Shown one piece after another: positions 7,753 to 17,158 of a DNA stretch of 64,000 nucleotides. The stretch is taken from NCBI RefSeq assembly GCF_003716585.1, contig NZ_PTJO01000003.1, forward strand, positions 248,001-312,000, given 5' to 3'. The DNA comes from Corynebacterium alimapuense (GTDB lineage Bacteria > Actinomycetota > Actinomycetes > Mycobacteriales > Mycobacteriaceae). The notes below the pieces were generated by a model that saw only the letters and a list, made by a program, of their open reading frames with translations, was not told the origin of the DNA and did no database searches. Both the position numbers and the translations under genes were made by a program. The stretch's first letter is position 1. Every line of letters starts with the position of its first letter.

Positions 7753-9009
7753 GTGTCTTCGCCAACTGCCCGACTAGAACGCCTCTGGGTGGCCCCGTCC
7801 CCACTCACCGAATCTGTGGACGGTCCACCCCGCCACACTTCGTGGGATCGGGTAGGCAATGCCATCACGTGGCCGCTGGCGATAATCCTGATCATTCATC
7901 GAGTGTTTATCCTGGCGCTTAATAGTTCGGTCACCGATGACTTCACCACGGTCTACTCAGCGGTACGGCGGTTCCTAGAAGGAACCCCAGTCTATAACGA
8001 GATCTACTACTACGTTGACCCGCACTACTTGTATAACCCGGGGGCGACGTTACTGCTGTCCCCGATCGGCCTGATCAGTGACTTCGCCAACGCGCGAGCA
8101 CTATTCATCCTCGCGAACGCACTAGCTATCGTCGCAGCGTTAGCGCTTCTGACTCGGCTGTTCGGGTTCTCCCTGCGCTCTATGGTGTGGCCGGCGTCAA
8201 TCGTCATAGCTTTTTGCACCGAGGCGGTTCGCAACACACTTATTTTCTCCAATATCAACGGCATTCTGCTGCTAGGACTATCGCTGTTTCTCTGGTTGCT
8301 ATTGCGAGGCAGGAGCTGGTGGGCCGGACTAGTCATCGGGCTAGCAATTCTGATTAAGCCCCAGTTTGCTCCCTTACTGTTCCTGCCCGCGGTCAAATTG
8401 GATTGGCGTACCCTCACCGGTGGAATCGCTGTCCCAGTGGTGTTCAACCTGGTTGCTTGGCCTCTGGTACCAGGTGCTTCTGACTACCTCTCCAAGCTGG
8501 TGCCCTATCTTGGGCAGATCCGTGACTATGCCAACTCTTCTTTGGCGGGCTTTGCCGTCTACTTCCAGATGCCTAGTGCGTTGGAATCAGTGTTGTGGCT
8601 CATCTTTGCCACGACGGTGGCTGTCGGCGTACTCATGCTGCTGCGCTGGCGCTATACCGACCCTCTGCTCTGGGCTACCACCACCGCGGGCCTGCTCTTG
8701 GCTGGAGTGTTTCTCTTGTCTTCGCTCGGCCAGATGTACTACTCGATGATGCTATTTCCCATGATGTTTACCGTTGTTCTGCGAACCAGCGTCTTTCATA
8801 ACTGGCTGGCGTGGCTGGCAGCCTACCTCTTCCTCTCCCCCGACACGTGGTTTTCTAGTCGGTGGGTAGATTATGGCCGTTGGTTCGAGTTCTTCCGTCC
8901 AACCTTTGGATGGGCGATCCTGCTGCTTGTGACAGCTACCTGTTCAGTGATGTGGTGGCTCGGACAACGAACAACAGATCCGGAACATTCCGAGACAGCT
9001 CAACGTTGA
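7753..9009 (+). CDS. aftC: Alpha-(1->3)-arabinofuranosyltransferase AftC (GT-C, GT87/DUF2029)
   Basis: Polytopic membrane glycosyltransferase that adds alpha-1,3 branches to the arabinan of arabinogalactan (and, in mycobacteria, lipoarabinomannan), using decaprenyl-phosphoryl arabinose. The 418 residues carry about ten membrane helices. Identity to mycobacterial AftC is clear in several blocks: SSVTDDFTTVYSAV with the paired Asp of the first loop, YYVDPHYLYNPGATLLLSP, SNINGILLL, and YYSMMLFPMMFTVVL. The adjacent Asp pair in the first extracytoplasmic loop is the GT-C catalytic signature. GTG start without a clear ribosome binding site, so it may be leaderless or start slightly downstream. Location between the RibD-like gene and msrB equals Rv2671-Rv2673-Rv2674. 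The gene's 3' end carries the msrB promoter. Confidence 0.93.
   Translation: MSSPTARLERLWVAPSPLTESVDGPPRHTSWDRVGNAITWPLAIILIIHRVFILALNSSVTDDFTTVYSAVRRFLEGTPVYNEIYYYVDPHYLYNPGATLLLSPIGLISDFANARALFILANALAIVAALALLTRLFGFSLRSMVWPASIVIAFCTEAVRNTLIFSNINGILLLGLSLFLWLLLRGRSWWAGLVIGLAILIKPQFAPLLFLPAVKLDWRTLTGGIAVPVVFNLVAWPLVPGASDYLSKLVPYLGQIRDYANSSLAGFAVYFQMPSALESVLWLIFATTVAVGVLMLLRWRYTDPLLWATTTAGLLLAGVFLLSSLGQMYYSMMLFPMMFTVVLRTSVFHNWLAWLAAYLFLSPDTWFSSRWVDYGRWFEFFRPTFGWAILLLVTATCSVMWWLGQRTTDPEHSETAQR
8982..9007 (+). promoter_or_regulatory. SigH-type promoter for msrB
   Basis: GGAAC (8982-8986), 17-base spacer, CGTT (9004-9007) followed by GAG. This matches the actinobacterial SigH/SigR ECF promoter (GGAA, 16-18 bases, GTT). 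It lies inside the last codons of aftC, 39 bases before the msrB ATG. Oxidative or heat stress induction of msrB would follow. Confidence 0.72.
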
Positions 9010-9045
9010 GATTAGAACACCCATAATTTTGTTGGAGGTAGACCC

Positions 9046-9450
9046 ATGACCGACTTCACCCTGATCAGCGACGACCAATGGCGCCAGCGGTTATCCCCGC
9101 AGGAGTACCACGTACTGCGCCAGGCAGGAACTGAGCCGCCGAATGTTGGCGAATACACCAATACCACCACCGAGGGAATCTATTCCTGCCGTGCCTGTGG
9201 TGCCGAGCTATTTCGTTCGGACCAAAAATTCGATTCCCATTGCGGCTGGCCCTCTTTTTTCTCCCCGCTAGCAGGTGAGAGCATTATCGAGCGCACAGAT
9301 TCTTCTCATGGAATGACCCGCACTGAGATTATCTGTGCCAACTGTGAGTCCCACTTGGGGCATGTGTTCGCAGGCGAAGGCTACGACACCCCGACTGATC
9401 TTCGCTATTGCATCAATTCCATCAGCTTGAAGCTCTCTCCTACGGAGTAG
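9046..9450 (+). CDS. msrB: Peptide-methionine (R)-S-oxide reductase
   Basis: Repairs methionine-R-sulfoxide in proteins in the cytosol, using thioredoxin. The 134 residues form one SelR/MsrB domain. Two zinc CxxC pairs are present (CRAC near 47, CANC near 96), followed by HLGHVF and the catalytic cysteine in RYCINSISL near 125. There is also the family motif CGWPSF. ATG start with TTGGAGG at proper spacing. The gene is preceded by a SigH-type promoter and ends at a terminator shared with the convergent hemQ. Length and motifs are complete. Confidence 0.97.
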   Translation: MTDFTLISDDQWRQRLSPQEYHVLRQAGTEPPNVGEYTNTTTEGIYSCRACGAELFRSDQKFDSHCGWPSFFSPLAGESIIERTDSSHGMTRTEIICANCESHLGHVFAGEGYDTPTDLRYCINSISLKLSPTE

Positions 9451-9462
9451 TCAGCAGACAAC

Positions 9463-9518
9463 AAGACCCCATTCACCAGGCAGCAGTTCAGCTGCTCGCA
9501 GGAGATGGGGTCTTCTTT
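9463..9518. terminator. Bidirectional terminator between msrB and hemQ
   Basis: Ten-pair outer stem AAGACCCCAT (9463-9472) with ATGGGGTCTT (9505-9514) enclosing an inner hairpin with AGCAG/CTGCT arms; T-rich sequence (CTTTC) follows on the plus strand. Serves two convergent genes. Confidence 0.72.
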
Positions 9519-9538
9519 CATGCCCGATAGCTATTGAA

Positions 9539-10240
9539 TCAGGGAAGCGCCTCAATAAGCTCGGCGACATCGTCAATACGGCGACCAGAGAAGAAGGGGA
9601 CTTCTTCGCGCACGTGCAGACGGGCTTCGGTGTAGCGCATTTCGTACATCAGGTCCACGATCCGGTCCAAGGACGGGGCTTCAAAGGCCAGCAGCCACTC
9701 ATAGTCACCGAGAGAGAAGGCTGGGACGGTGTTGGCACGCACGTCCGCATAGGTCCGCGCTGCCTGCCCATGGGAGGTGAGGATTCGGCGGCGTTCTGCC
9801 GAATCAAGCAGGTACCAGTCGTAGGAGCGAACAAAGGGATAAACCGTGATCCAGGCTTCGGCGGGCTCGCCCATGATGAAAGAGGGCAGGTGAGAACGGT
9901 TGAACTCGGCTGGGCGGTGCAGACCGTTGCCAATCCAGAACACCTCCATAATCTGGCCCAGCACGGTGGTGCGGCGGAAGCGGTTGAGTGCAGCCTGCAG
10001 CTCTTCGAATCGCTGGGCGTGCCACCAGATCATCACATCGGCTTCGGCACGGATACCGGAGATATCGTAGACACCGCGAAGCGTCACCAGACCTTCGGCT
10101 TCCAATTCAGTGAAGAAGTTCCGGACCTCCGAGATAATGTTCGTGCGCTCAGAGCCCAGCGCTCCGGGAATAGCCCGGAGGGTGACCCATTGGGTGTAGC
10201 GCTCCATGCCGTTGAGCTCTTCGAAGTTGGGTTTATTCAC
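9539..10240 (-). CDS. hemQ: Coproheme decarboxylase HemQ
   Basis: Last enzyme of the coproporphyrin-dependent haem pathway of Gram-positive bacteria: oxidatively removes two propionates of coproheme III with hydrogen peroxide to give protohaem. The 233 residues are of the chlorite-dismutase fold. Seen are the substrate/catalytic Tyr region YPFVRSYDWYLL, the proximal-His segment RILTSHGQAAR and the late motif MRYTEARLHVREEVPFF. The start ATG has ACGTG/AAGTT-rich upstream DNA with AGGAAAGG about 15 bases away. Neighbours match C. glutamicum, where hemQ is also beside DUF3000 and away from hemE/hemY. A divergent DUF3000 gene starts 145 bases upstream. Confidence 0.95.
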   Translation of the reverse strand: MNKPNFEELNGMERYTQWVTLRAIPGALGSERTNIISEVRNFFTELEAEGLVTLRGVYDISGIRAEADVMIWWHAQRFEELQAALNRFRRTTVLGQIMEVFWIGNGLHRPAEFNRSHLPSFIMGEPAEAWITVYPFVRSYDWYLLDSAERRRILTSHGQAARTYADVRANTVPAFSLGDYEWLLAFEAPSLDRIVDLMYEMRYTEARLHVREEVPFFSGRRIDDVAELIEALP

Positions 10241-10384
10241 GTAAGTTCACGTGTCCTTTCCTGAGGTCGAATGCCGATGACCCGGCACCATCATCCATCA
10301 TAAGTTGGATAGGCTTCCTACGGTAGTCCGACCCCCACGCTTAGCTCTACAAAGCTTCTCCGGCGCGCCTTAACCCTCCGCACA

Positions 10385-11044
10385 GTGCTGGTGATTACGT
10401 TGGGGGTCGTGTTCAACGATGCTCCCCCGACGCCCCTGACGTCGCGCGCCAGCAAGGATACCGATGAATCCGCCACCGGTAACTCCACACCGCCGGTGTT
10501 CACTAAAGCCGTCGAATCCATGCACGCCGCCGTCCTCCGCCCCGAGATCACCCTCGGAACTATTCGCCCGCCACAGCGATTGGCTCCCTTTAGTCACGCC
10601 ATCGGCCTTGAAGTCGAGCACGATGACAACGAGATCATCGCAACAGACTCTTCAGGAGATTCCTTCGGCAGGTTAATCCTGCTGCATGACCCCGGGGCCG
10701 ACGAGCCTTGGGAGGGATCCATGCGCTTGGTCGCCTATATCCAAGCCGATATGGACCATGAAGTAGCTTCTGATCCCCTGCTGCCAGATGTCGCGTGGCA
10801 GTGGCTGACCGAAGGATTCGAAGAAGCTGACGCGGAATTTACCAATCTCGGCGGCACAGTCACTGCCACTGCATCTGTGCGCTACGGCGAAATTGGTGGC
10901 CCTCCGCGCTCACACCAGCTAGAAATGCGCGCTTCTTGGACCGCGGTGGGTATTGATCTCTCTAGCCACGTCATCGCATTTTCCCGGATGCTGGCCAATG
11001 TCGCGGGTCTAGCACCAGAGGGAGTCAGCCGGCTCGGGGACTAA
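10385..11044 (+). CDS. DUF3000 family protein (Rv2680 type)
   Basis: A soluble protein of unknown function conserved across actinobacteria between hemQ and the RNase D gene. The family core starts at PPVFTKAVESMHAAVLRPEI, with the hallmark IRPPQRLAPFSHAIG, followed by an alternating beta-rich segment ending near residue 200 (LANVAGLAPEGVS). Three in-frame GTG codons (10385, 10391, 10409) could start it; none has a good ribosome binding site, so the first 10 residues or so are uncertain. RNase D begins only about 20 bases downstream, suggesting an operon. No catalytic residues can be proposed from sequence. Confidence 0.83.
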   Translation: MLVITLGVVFNDAPPTPLTSRASKDTDESATGNSTPPVFTKAVESMHAAVLRPEITLGTIRPPQRLAPFSHAIGLEVEHDDNEIIATDSSGDSFGRLILLHDPGADEPWEGSMRLVAYIQADMDHEVASDPLLPDVAWQWLTEGFEEADAEFTNLGGTVTATASVRYGEIGGPPRSHQLEMRASWTAVGIDLSSHVIAFSRMLANVAGLAPEGVSRLGD

Positions 11045-11053
11045 GGGTTAGGA

Positions 11054-12271
11054 TTGTTCACCATGTGTTCAGTCCTTAGCAGCCCTAGTGGCGTCGTCCC
11101 GCCGCTGATTGATAGCCCCGCAGGATTCTCTCAGGCTGCGGAGGCCTTAGCTGCAGGTCAAGGCCCTGTAGCCATCGACACCGAGCGTGCCTCCGGCTTT
11201 CGTTACGACGATCGCGCCTTCCTCATCCAGATCCGCCGCCGCGGGGTCGGCACCTTGCTGCTAGATCCGGAAGGCCACCGAGATGAATTCACCAAAGCCT
11301 TAGCCCCAGTATTAAACGGCCTAGATTGGGTGATTCATGCAGCTATCTCCGATTTGCCTTGCCTTGCATGGTTGGGCCTGTATCCGGGTCGGCTCTTCGA
11401 CACCGAGGTAGCTGGTCGCTTGGCAGGATTCGACCACGTCAATCTCGCCGCCATGACCGAGGCGATCTTCGAGGTCACGTTACGTAAAGGCCACGGTGCG
11501 GAGGATTGGTCGAGACGTCCTTTGCCTGCCGATTGGTTAGACTATGCTGCCCTAGATGTGGAGCTACTGCTCGAACTGGCAGAAGCCATGGCCGAGTTGC
11601 TTGATAGCCAGGGAAAACTCGAGTGGGCTGACGAAGAATTTGAACACATTAAGGCTAGTTATGCTGGAATGAGCGGCCCCCCAGTGGCTACCTGGCGAGC
11701 AGCCAAGGGAGTCTCCTCCCTCATTCGGCCGGAACAATTAGCTATTGCTCGGGAACTATGGCTGGCGCGAGAGTCCATCGCCGTCGACAACGACCAAGCT
11801 GTCTCCAAAGTCCTGCCCAATAGGGTTCTCGTGGAAGTCGCACGCGCTGTTCCCCGTACGCCGAAAAAGATCTCCCAAGTAAAGGGTTTTCCGGCCCGCC
11901 GCAAAGGTGCCACGAACTTCTGGTTTGGGGTGGTCAACCGGGCTTTGACTTCGGATTCCACGACTTGGCCACAGAGGCAACGCGGGCCTCGTTCGTTGCC
12001 CTCACGCCAGCCTTGGTCCCGGGACTACCCTGATTCTTGGTCAGCACTAGAGCAGGCTCGGGAACTCATCGAGCAGCTGTCTATCGATCTCGATATTCCC
12101 GTTGAGAACATTCTCCGGCCAGCGGTCCTCCGTATCGCAGCGTGGCAGGCTGCTCAGGAACGCACTGTGCGCACCTCGGATGAACTAGCGGAACTGCTCC
12201 ACGACCATGACGCCCGAGCGTGGCAGATTGAACTCACGGTCCCGCTGATAGCCCCAGTGCTACTGGCTTGA
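11054..12271 (+). CDS. rnd: Ribonuclease D-like 3'-5' exonuclease with HRDC domain
   Basis: A 3'-5' exoribonuclease of the DEDD family, probably trimming tRNA and other structured RNA. The exonuclease domain fills residues 20-200: the first DxE pair is in AIDTERASG, the second Asp in [10 protein letters not shown], the last in [14 protein letters not shown]. An HRDC nucleic-acid-binding domain follows at about 215-295 ([21 protein letters not shown]...), and the remaining 110 residues resemble a second HRDC-like region, as in E. coli RNase D. TTG at 11054 or, better placed after TTAGG, ATG at 11063 could start it. It sits 10-20 bases behind DUF3000. Its last 12 bases overlap the end of the convergent dxs. 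Confidence 0.93.
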   Translation: MFTMCSVLSSPSGVVPPLIDSPAGFSQAAEALAAGQGPVAIDTERASGFRYDDRAFLIQIRRRGVGTLLLDPEGHRDEFTKALAPVLNGLDWVIHAAISDLPCLAWLGLYPGRLFDTEVAGRLAGFDHVNLAAMTEAIFEVTLRKGHGAEDWSRRPLPADWLDYAALDVELLLELAEAMAELLDSQGKLEWADEEFEHIKASYAGMSGPPVATWRAAKGVSSLIRPEQLAIARELWLARESIAVDNDQAVSKVLPNRVLVEVARAVPRTPKKISQVKGFPARRKGATNFWFGVVNRALTSDSTTWPQRQRGPRSLPSRQPWSRDYPDSWSALEQARELIEQLSIDLDIPVENILRPAVLRIAAWQAAQERTVRTSDELAELLHDHDARAWQIELTVPLIAPVLLA

Positions 12272-14176
12272 GTCGTTGAAAAGCGTCTCCAGCCATCCAT
12301 TGACAGAGGTGGAAACTCCTTCCACATCCAATCCAACTTCAGCCAGCAGCTCATTCCTGCTGGCGTGGAGGGGGAAAACATCTGGGAAAGCCAGATGACG
12401 CAAGGGAGTATCTACTTCCGCAGCTGAGAGTGCCTCGGAAATCAACGAGCCCACTCCACCGCGGATGATGCCGTCCTCGAGCGTGATCACTAGATCATGA
12501 TCGTCAGCCAAAGCCACGATGGACTGAGCAACTGGTGCAATCCACCGCGGGTCAACCACAGTGACATTGACGCCTTCAGCTTCGAGTTCTTCGGCGACCT
12601 CGAGCGCTATGCCAGCAAACGGTCCTACGGCGATAAACAGGACGTCGATACGCTCTTGGTCATTATCGACGGCGTCCTCGCTATAGCGCAGCAGATCAAC
12701 TCCATCCTGAGTACGAAGCAGTGCCTCATGCTCAACAGGGAGCGATCCCTTGGGGTAGCGCAGAACCGTCGGGCCATCATTGACCTCTAGTGCTTCGTTG
12801 AACAGCTCGCGCATCTGTGCGCCATCTCGCGGGGCAGCAACTCTGATGCCTGGGACAATCGAGGTTAATGCTAGATCCCACACACCATTGTGGCTGGCGC
12901 CGTCGGAGCCGGTAACCCCTGCCCGATCGAGGACAAAAGTCACTGGCAGCTCAAGGAGCCCCACATCCAACAATAATTGGTCGAAGGCTCGGTTGAGGAA
13001 GGTGGAATAGACGGCAACGACTGGGTGCAATCCGCCCAGAGCCAAGCCAGCAGCCGAGGTCACGGCATGTTGCTCAGCGATACCAACATCGAAGAACCGA
13101 TCAGGATAGTCCTTGGCATAGGCAGCTAAGCCCGTAGGACCTGCCATCGCCGCAGTGATAGCCACAATGTCATCTCGCCGCGCAGCAGCTGCACTGATTT
13201 CTTCAGAGAACACGCCGGTCCAACTAGGACCTGATTGGGAAACTGGAACGCCAGTGATCGGATCCATGATCCCAGTGGCATGCATTTGATCGGCGACATC
13301 ATTGACCGCTGGGGCAAAACCATGGCCCTTCTCAGTGACTACGTGAACGATGATCGGGCCCTGGTAATCGTGGGCATAGGTCATCGCTTGGTTGAGCGCC
13401 TGTAGGTCATGACCTTTAACCGGTCCGATGTATTTCATTCCCAGCTCGGGGAACATCTCGGTGGGAAGAAACTGCGATTTCACTCCCTCTTTAACCGCCT
13501 GAAGCGCGCCGAAAGTGCGCTCACCTACCCAGCCCATCGACTTCAGGGTGTTTTTGCCATGCTCCATGATCTCGTCATAGCTACGCTGCATTCTCAAGTC
13601 AGCGAGGTTCGCGGCTAAACCACCAATGGTTGGCGAATAGCTGCGTCCATTATCGTTGACCACGATTACCACGTTGCGGTCTTTACCTGAGGCAATGTTG
13701 TTGAGCGCCTCCCAGCACATTCCGCCAGTCAATGCTCCATCACCGACAACGGCGACAACATTGTGCTCGCCACGTCCAGTGAGCTCAAAAGCCTTGGCTA
13801 GTCCGTCAGCATAAGACAGCGCAGCAGAAGCATGCGAAGACTCAGTCCAATCATGTTCTGACTCAGATCTAGACGTATAGCCAGAAAGCCCGTCCTTTTG
13901 GCGCAAGGTATCAAACTGTTCAAGCCTGCCAGTGAGCATCTTGTGCACATAAGACTGGTGAGAGGTGTCGAAGATGATGGGATCTTCGGGAGACTGGAAC
14001 ACCCGGTGCAGCGCAATCGTCAACTCGACTACGCCCAAGTTGGGGCCGAGGTGGCCTCCGGTGGCAGAAACCTTCTCCACCAAAAACCGCCGGATCTCCT
14101 CTGCCAGATCCTCAAGCTGCTGGTGATCCAGCGACTCTAGGTCCGCAGGCGAAGTAAGTCCACTGAGGATTCCCAT
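12260..14176 (-). CDS. dxs: 1-deoxy-D-xylulose-5-phosphate synthase
   Basis: Condenses pyruvate and glyceraldehyde 3-phosphate into DXP, the first step of the MEP isoprenoid pathway and a source of thiamine and pyridoxal precursors. The 638 residues have the transketolase-like order: N-terminal TPP domain with catalytic His in [11 protein letters not shown] (about 75-85), the thiamine GDG motif in [18 protein letters not shown] (about 145), a pyrimidine-binding domain with [18 protein letters not shown] (about 370), and a C-terminal transketolase domain. ATG start with GAGAGATACCGATG context. The 3' end overlaps the convergent RNase D gene by 12 bases, so the two messages are antisense there. 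Confidence 0.97.
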   Translation of the reverse strand: MGILSGLTSPADLESLDHQQLEDLAEEIRRFLVEKVSATGGHLGPNLGVVELTIALHRVFQSPEDPIIFDTSHQSYVHKMLTGRLEQFDTLRQKDGLSGYTSRSESEHDWTESSHASAALSYADGLAKAFELTGRGEHNVVAVVGDGALTGGMCWEALNNIASGKDRNVVIVVNDNGRSYSPTIGGLAANLADLRMQRSYDEIMEHGKNTLKSMGWVGERTFGALQAVKEGVKSQFLPTEMFPELGMKYIGPVKGHDLQALNQAMTYAHDYQGPIIVHVVTEKGHGFAPAVNDVADQMHATGIMDPITGVPVSQSGPSWTGVFSEEISAAAARRDDIVAITAAMAGPTGLAAYAKDYPDRFFDVGIAEQHAVTSAAGLALGGLHPVVAVYSTFLNRAFDQLLLDVGLLELPVTFVLDRAGVTGSDGASHNGVWDLALTSIVPGIRVAAPRDGAQMRELFNEALEVNDGPTVLRYPKGSLPVEHEALLRTQDGVDLLRYSEDAVDNDQERIDVLFIAVGPFAGIALEVAEELEAEGVNVTVVDPRWIAPVAQSIVALADDHDLVITLEDGIIRGGVGSLISEALSAAEVDTPLRHLAFPDVFPLHASRNELLAEVGLDVEGVSTSVNGWLETLFNDSSQ

Positions 14177-14274
14177 CGGTATCTCTCGACTCCATTCTCT
14201 CTCGGTGATCTGATCAATCAGACCGCATCTAAAGTGCCGTCAACATTCCAACAATGGTACCTGTCAGAAGTGAC

Positions 14275-15516
14275 CTAAGACTCCTGCGCCTCTTCTAGGC
14301 TCTCGGAACGAAGCTCCGCAACAATCTCGAAATGGTGAGTACCGGGGAACGCATTAACCACTGCCAGCCGGTTGATCTGGTAGCCAGCTTTACCCCAGGC
14401 AGCAATATCGCGGGAGAAGGTTGCCGGATCGCAACCGATATGGATAATGCGCTCAGGCTTCTTGGTCGCTACGGCAGCAACGACCTCGTCCCCAGCGCCG
14501 GTGCGCGGAGGATCTAGCACGACAACACGCGGTGCCGGCAGTGTAGCCACGGCGCTTTCCACCCGGGTGTTGTGAATTTTAAGATCATAGTCTTCCAGGG
14601 TGTCCTGGGTGTTTTTGGCTGCAGCCGAGGAGTAATCCACCGAGTGAATAGTGGCATCCTTGCCGAGGCTGTCTGCCAATGCTGGGACAAATAGACCCAC
14701 GCCGCCATAAAGATCCCAACCGACGTGGTTTTCGCTTTCCGGCAGATCAGCCAACCAACGACGGATCAGGCCAGTGTAGGAATCCGGGGCAGCCACATGT
14801 GCCTGCCAAAACGCGGTAGTCGGGAAGCTAAAGGTGTGGCCGTCAGTGGTCTCGATAGCGGTTCCGGTGCCTTCAAGAACCTCAGTGACCTTCTCGACGC
14901 GCCGTCCGCGCGGGGCCCGACGGGTCTCAACAACGTGCCGGCTGCCCTTACCATCTAGTACCGCAATGACCTCTGAAAGCGGGGTGAAAGCCCTAGCGCC
15001 GACACCCACCAAACCATCAAGCAAACCCGGGGAGACCTGGGTACAGGCAGCTCCGGTGATGAGGTCTCTGGAACCACGTGCCCGGAAACCTGCTCGCCCC
15101 TGGGAATCCACACCCAGGCGCACTCGGGTGCGCCAACCGCGGGTCGGAGCCAAATCAATGCGCTCGGCCTCGGGAAGCTCTTCCACCCGCCCTAAACGAG
15201 TGAGTTGGCCGATGAGCACCCCAGCCTTGAGCTCAGTTTCCTGAGCGGGATCGAGATCTCCAAAGTCACAGCAGCCCGCACCTGCAGCAGCAGCGGGACA
15301 AGCTTGAGTGACGCGCAACGGCCCGGCGGTAATGACGCTATCGAGCTCTGCCCTAGCAAAGTTCTTCTTGACCTTGGTGATGGTTGCGTTGACGGTGTCT
15401 CCGGGGTATCCACCGCGAACGAAGACCACTCGTCCGTCGATCTCAGCGATGCCTTCACCGCCGTGGGCCATACGGGTAACGTGCAGTTCCCGGGTAGTGT
15501 CGCGCTCGAGATCGGT
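14275..15516 (-). CDS. TrmA/RlmD-type SAM-dependent RNA m5U methyltransferase with TRAM domain
   Basis: A class I methyltransferase that places a 5-methyl group on uridine in rRNA or tRNA. An N-terminal TRAM RNA-binding domain (about 8-58, ELHVTRMAHGGEGIAEIDG) is followed by a cysteine segment around 72-86 (CPAAAAGAGCCDFG) that could hold the iron-sulfur cluster seen in RlmD. The catalytic core has WDLYGGVGLF (SAM), VVLDPPRTGAG, and the nucleophile Cys in HIGCDPATFSRD. The GTG start lies in the GTGA overlap with the preceding DUF3159 gene and has AAGGAG upstream. Last gene of a dut-DUF3710-DUF3159 run. Target base not deducible. Confidence 0.9.
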   Translation of the reverse strand, partial: TDLERDTTRELHVTRMAHGGEGIAEIDGRVVFVRGGYPGDTVNATITKVKKNFARAELDSVITAGPLRVTQACPAAAAGAGCCDFGDLDPAQETELKAGVLIGQLTRLGRVEELPEAERIDLAPTRGWRTRVRLGVDSQGRAGFRARGSRDLITGAACTQVSPGLLDGLVGVGARAFTPLSEVIAVLDGKGSRHVVETRRAPRGRRVEKVTEVLEGTGTAIETTDGHTFSFPTTAFWQAHVAAPDSYTGLIRRWLADLPESENHVGWDLYGGVGLFVPALADSLGKDATIHSVDYSSAAAKNTQDTLEDYDLKIHNTRVESAVATLPAPRVVVLDPPRTGAGDEVVAAVATKKPERIIHIGCDPATFSRDIAAWGKAGYQINRLAVVNAFPGTHHFEIVAELRSESLEEAQES

Positions 15517-16241
15517 CACGATGTGTGCTCCTTGATTGCTGATTCTTCTTCTCCGGTGTCCTCATCGGACTTCATCGCCGAGCTGGCCCGGCGGACCATG
15601 AAGAAGGTGAAAAGTGTGACGATACCCGTCAAGGGCCAGCCCATAAGAATCCTGGCCAGCGCGAGGGCATTTGTTTCATCAGAGTTATACAGACCATTTT
15701 GCACCAGAAACCTGGAGAGAAACACCACGGCCCACGCCAAACTGGCCAATGAGTAGCTCATCCGGGCTTTGGCATTGGAACGCCATTGCATGTTCTCACC
15801 GTTAATGCCCTTCCAAATCACTCCGACCATGGGCCACTTCAGTAGCACCGAGCCAACAGCGACGATGAAAAGCAACAACGACATCCAGATGCCATAGAGG
15901 AAATAGCCTTTGGCATCTCCAGTGGCCCAAGCAATGCCTGCACCGATGCCCACCCCCATCAGACCGGAAAAAGCCGGCTGAAGATTTTCCTTGCGGATCA
16001 ACCGGACGATAAAGACGGCCATGGCGATGCCGAGAGCTGCCAGTAGTGCGGGGACCAGGCCGAAAGAATTATTGACCGGGACCAGCACCAAAATCGGCAA
16101 AGTCGACGACACTAGCCCGGAGAGGCCACCCATTTGCTCCAGCATTGTCGCCTGAGGTGCTTGCTCAATCTCGTTATCAATATGTTCTGACGAGTCCGGA
16201 TCAGGCGAATTAGTGGTCTCCGCGGGAGTGCGTTCTTCCAT
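15516..16241 (-). CDS. DUF3159 family membrane protein
   Basis: An integral membrane protein of about 241 residues with an acidic N-terminus (first 35 residues) and five or six hydrophobic helices from about 45 to 225, including a Gly-rich GLMGVGIGAGIAWATGD stretch. It matches the DUF3159 family of actinobacteria, which has no assigned function. Start: ATG at 16241 gives a TGATG coupling to DUF3710; a GTG three bases earlier is equally open. Its stop overlaps the methyltransferase start. Tight coupling on both sides shows that DUF3710, DUF3159 and the methyltransferase are translated together. Confidence 0.82.
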   Translation of the reverse strand: MEERTPAETTNSPDPDSSEHIDNEIEQAPQATMLEQMGGLSGLVSSTLPILVLVPVNNSFGLVPALLAALGIAMAVFIVRLIRKENLQPAFSGLMGVGIGAGIAWATGDAKGYFLYGIWMSLLLFIVAVGSVLLKWPMVGVIWKGINGENMQWRSNAKARMSYSLASLAWAVVFLSRFLVQNGLYNSDETNALALARILMGWPLTGIVTLFTFFMVRRASSAMKSDEDTGEEESAIKEHTS

Positions 16242-17071
16242 CACTTATCCGAGCCTGCGCCCTCAGTGGCACTGACGGGTGGGGTATTTTGCCCACTCGG
16301 CTTATTATCGGCAGTTGGCTGTGCGGCAGCTGTGGGCTTAGCTGCTTTGTTTGCTTGCTGCGAGCGTTGTTCGAGGGCTTTCTGCACCTGGGCCACTAGC
16401 TGCTGTGGGAGAGCTACTGGAAGGGAGTTTCCAGCCAAGATCGGGTTCTCGCCTCGATAGACAAAAGTCCGGGCAACGACCTCGCGAGAAAGATCTCGCA
16501 GACCCTCAGCACGCTCAAGCGGGGCGGTGTTGGTCAGCCGGAGCATCCAGCGCGGTCCATCTACACCGATGACTCGAATGATCCCTTTGGCGCTTTTCCC
16601 TACTACTTCGGGCCCCCACGGGCCCTGTTCGACCTCGACGTCAAGCCCATCACGGCTCATCCCTTGGGTGATCTGTTCCAGAGATTCACTCCACTGTCCT
16701 GCGGAGCGCGGCGCTGCGAAAGCGACTGGGGTGATTCGACCGAATTCGGTGACGATATGGACCATCTTGGGCCCTTTCTCCCCCATTTCCACCTGAACTT
16801 GAGAGTTCTTCGGCAGCGGGATCTTCATCGAACCAAGGTTGAGCACACCAGTGGAGAATTCGGAGAAATCGAAATCAGTGATTTCTACCGAGTCACCGTC
16901 GAAAGGTCCAGTTTCGCCACTGACTGCGTCATGATCTAGGGCTTCAACCGCAATAGGCGTCTCTTCCGAGGGCAGCTCCGGCTCCGCGATTAGGTCAGTA
17001 GAGGTGGCCTCCACCAAAGCCTCATCTGGGACCTGTTCGTCCTTCTTTTTCCCGAATGGCCACAATGCCAT
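16241..17071 (-). CDS. DUF3710 family protein
   Basis: A 276-residue soluble protein conserved beside dut in actinobacteria. A basic start (MALWPFGKKKDE) leads to an acidic low-complexity region to about residue 60, then the DUF3710 core (about 65-215) with FSTGVLNLGSMKIPLP, VHIVTEFGRITPVAFAAPRS and FRVIG/VDGPRWMLRL-like strands. The last 50 residues are Ala/Pro/Gln-rich and probably disordered. No catalytic motif. It lies 87 bases downstream of dut and is coupled to DUF3159. Function unknown; family assignment rests on the core segment and context. Confidence 0.82.
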   Translation of the reverse strand: MALWPFGKKKDEQVPDEALVEATSTDLIAEPELPSEETPIAVEALDHDAVSGETGPFDGDSVEITDFDFSEFSTGVLNLGSMKIPLPKNSQVQVEMGEKGPKMVHIVTEFGRITPVAFAAPRSAGQWSESLEQITQGMSRDGLDVEVEQGPWGPEVVGKSAKGIIRVIGVDGPRWMLRLTNTAPLERAEGLRDLSREVVARTFVYRGENPILAGNSLPVALPQQLVAQVQKALEQRSQQANKAAKPTAAAQPTADNKPSGQNTPPVSATEGAGSDK

Positions 17072-17099
17072 GAGTCATCGTCTCCTTGCTCGTCTACAT

Positions 17100-17131
17100 G
17101 GGTAGGGGGCGCTCGACGCCCTCTCCTACCC
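17100..17131. repeat. GC-rich hairpin between dut and DUF3710
   Basis: GGGTAGG-GGGCG pairs with CGCCC-TCT-CCTACCC around a CTCGA loop (12 pairs, one 3-base bulge). There is no T-run on either side, so it may be an mRNA stabiliser or attenuator within the minus-strand operon rather than a full terminator. Confidence 0.5.
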
Positions 17132-17158
17132 CATCTGGGTCCAGCCTACCGTGGTGTT

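Noticed and set aside
10285..10330. Possible DtxR box upstream of hemQ (around TTGGATAGGCTTCCTA)
   Set aside because: Only the centre TAGGCT fits the 19-base DtxR consensus; the flanks do not, so I do not call a site.
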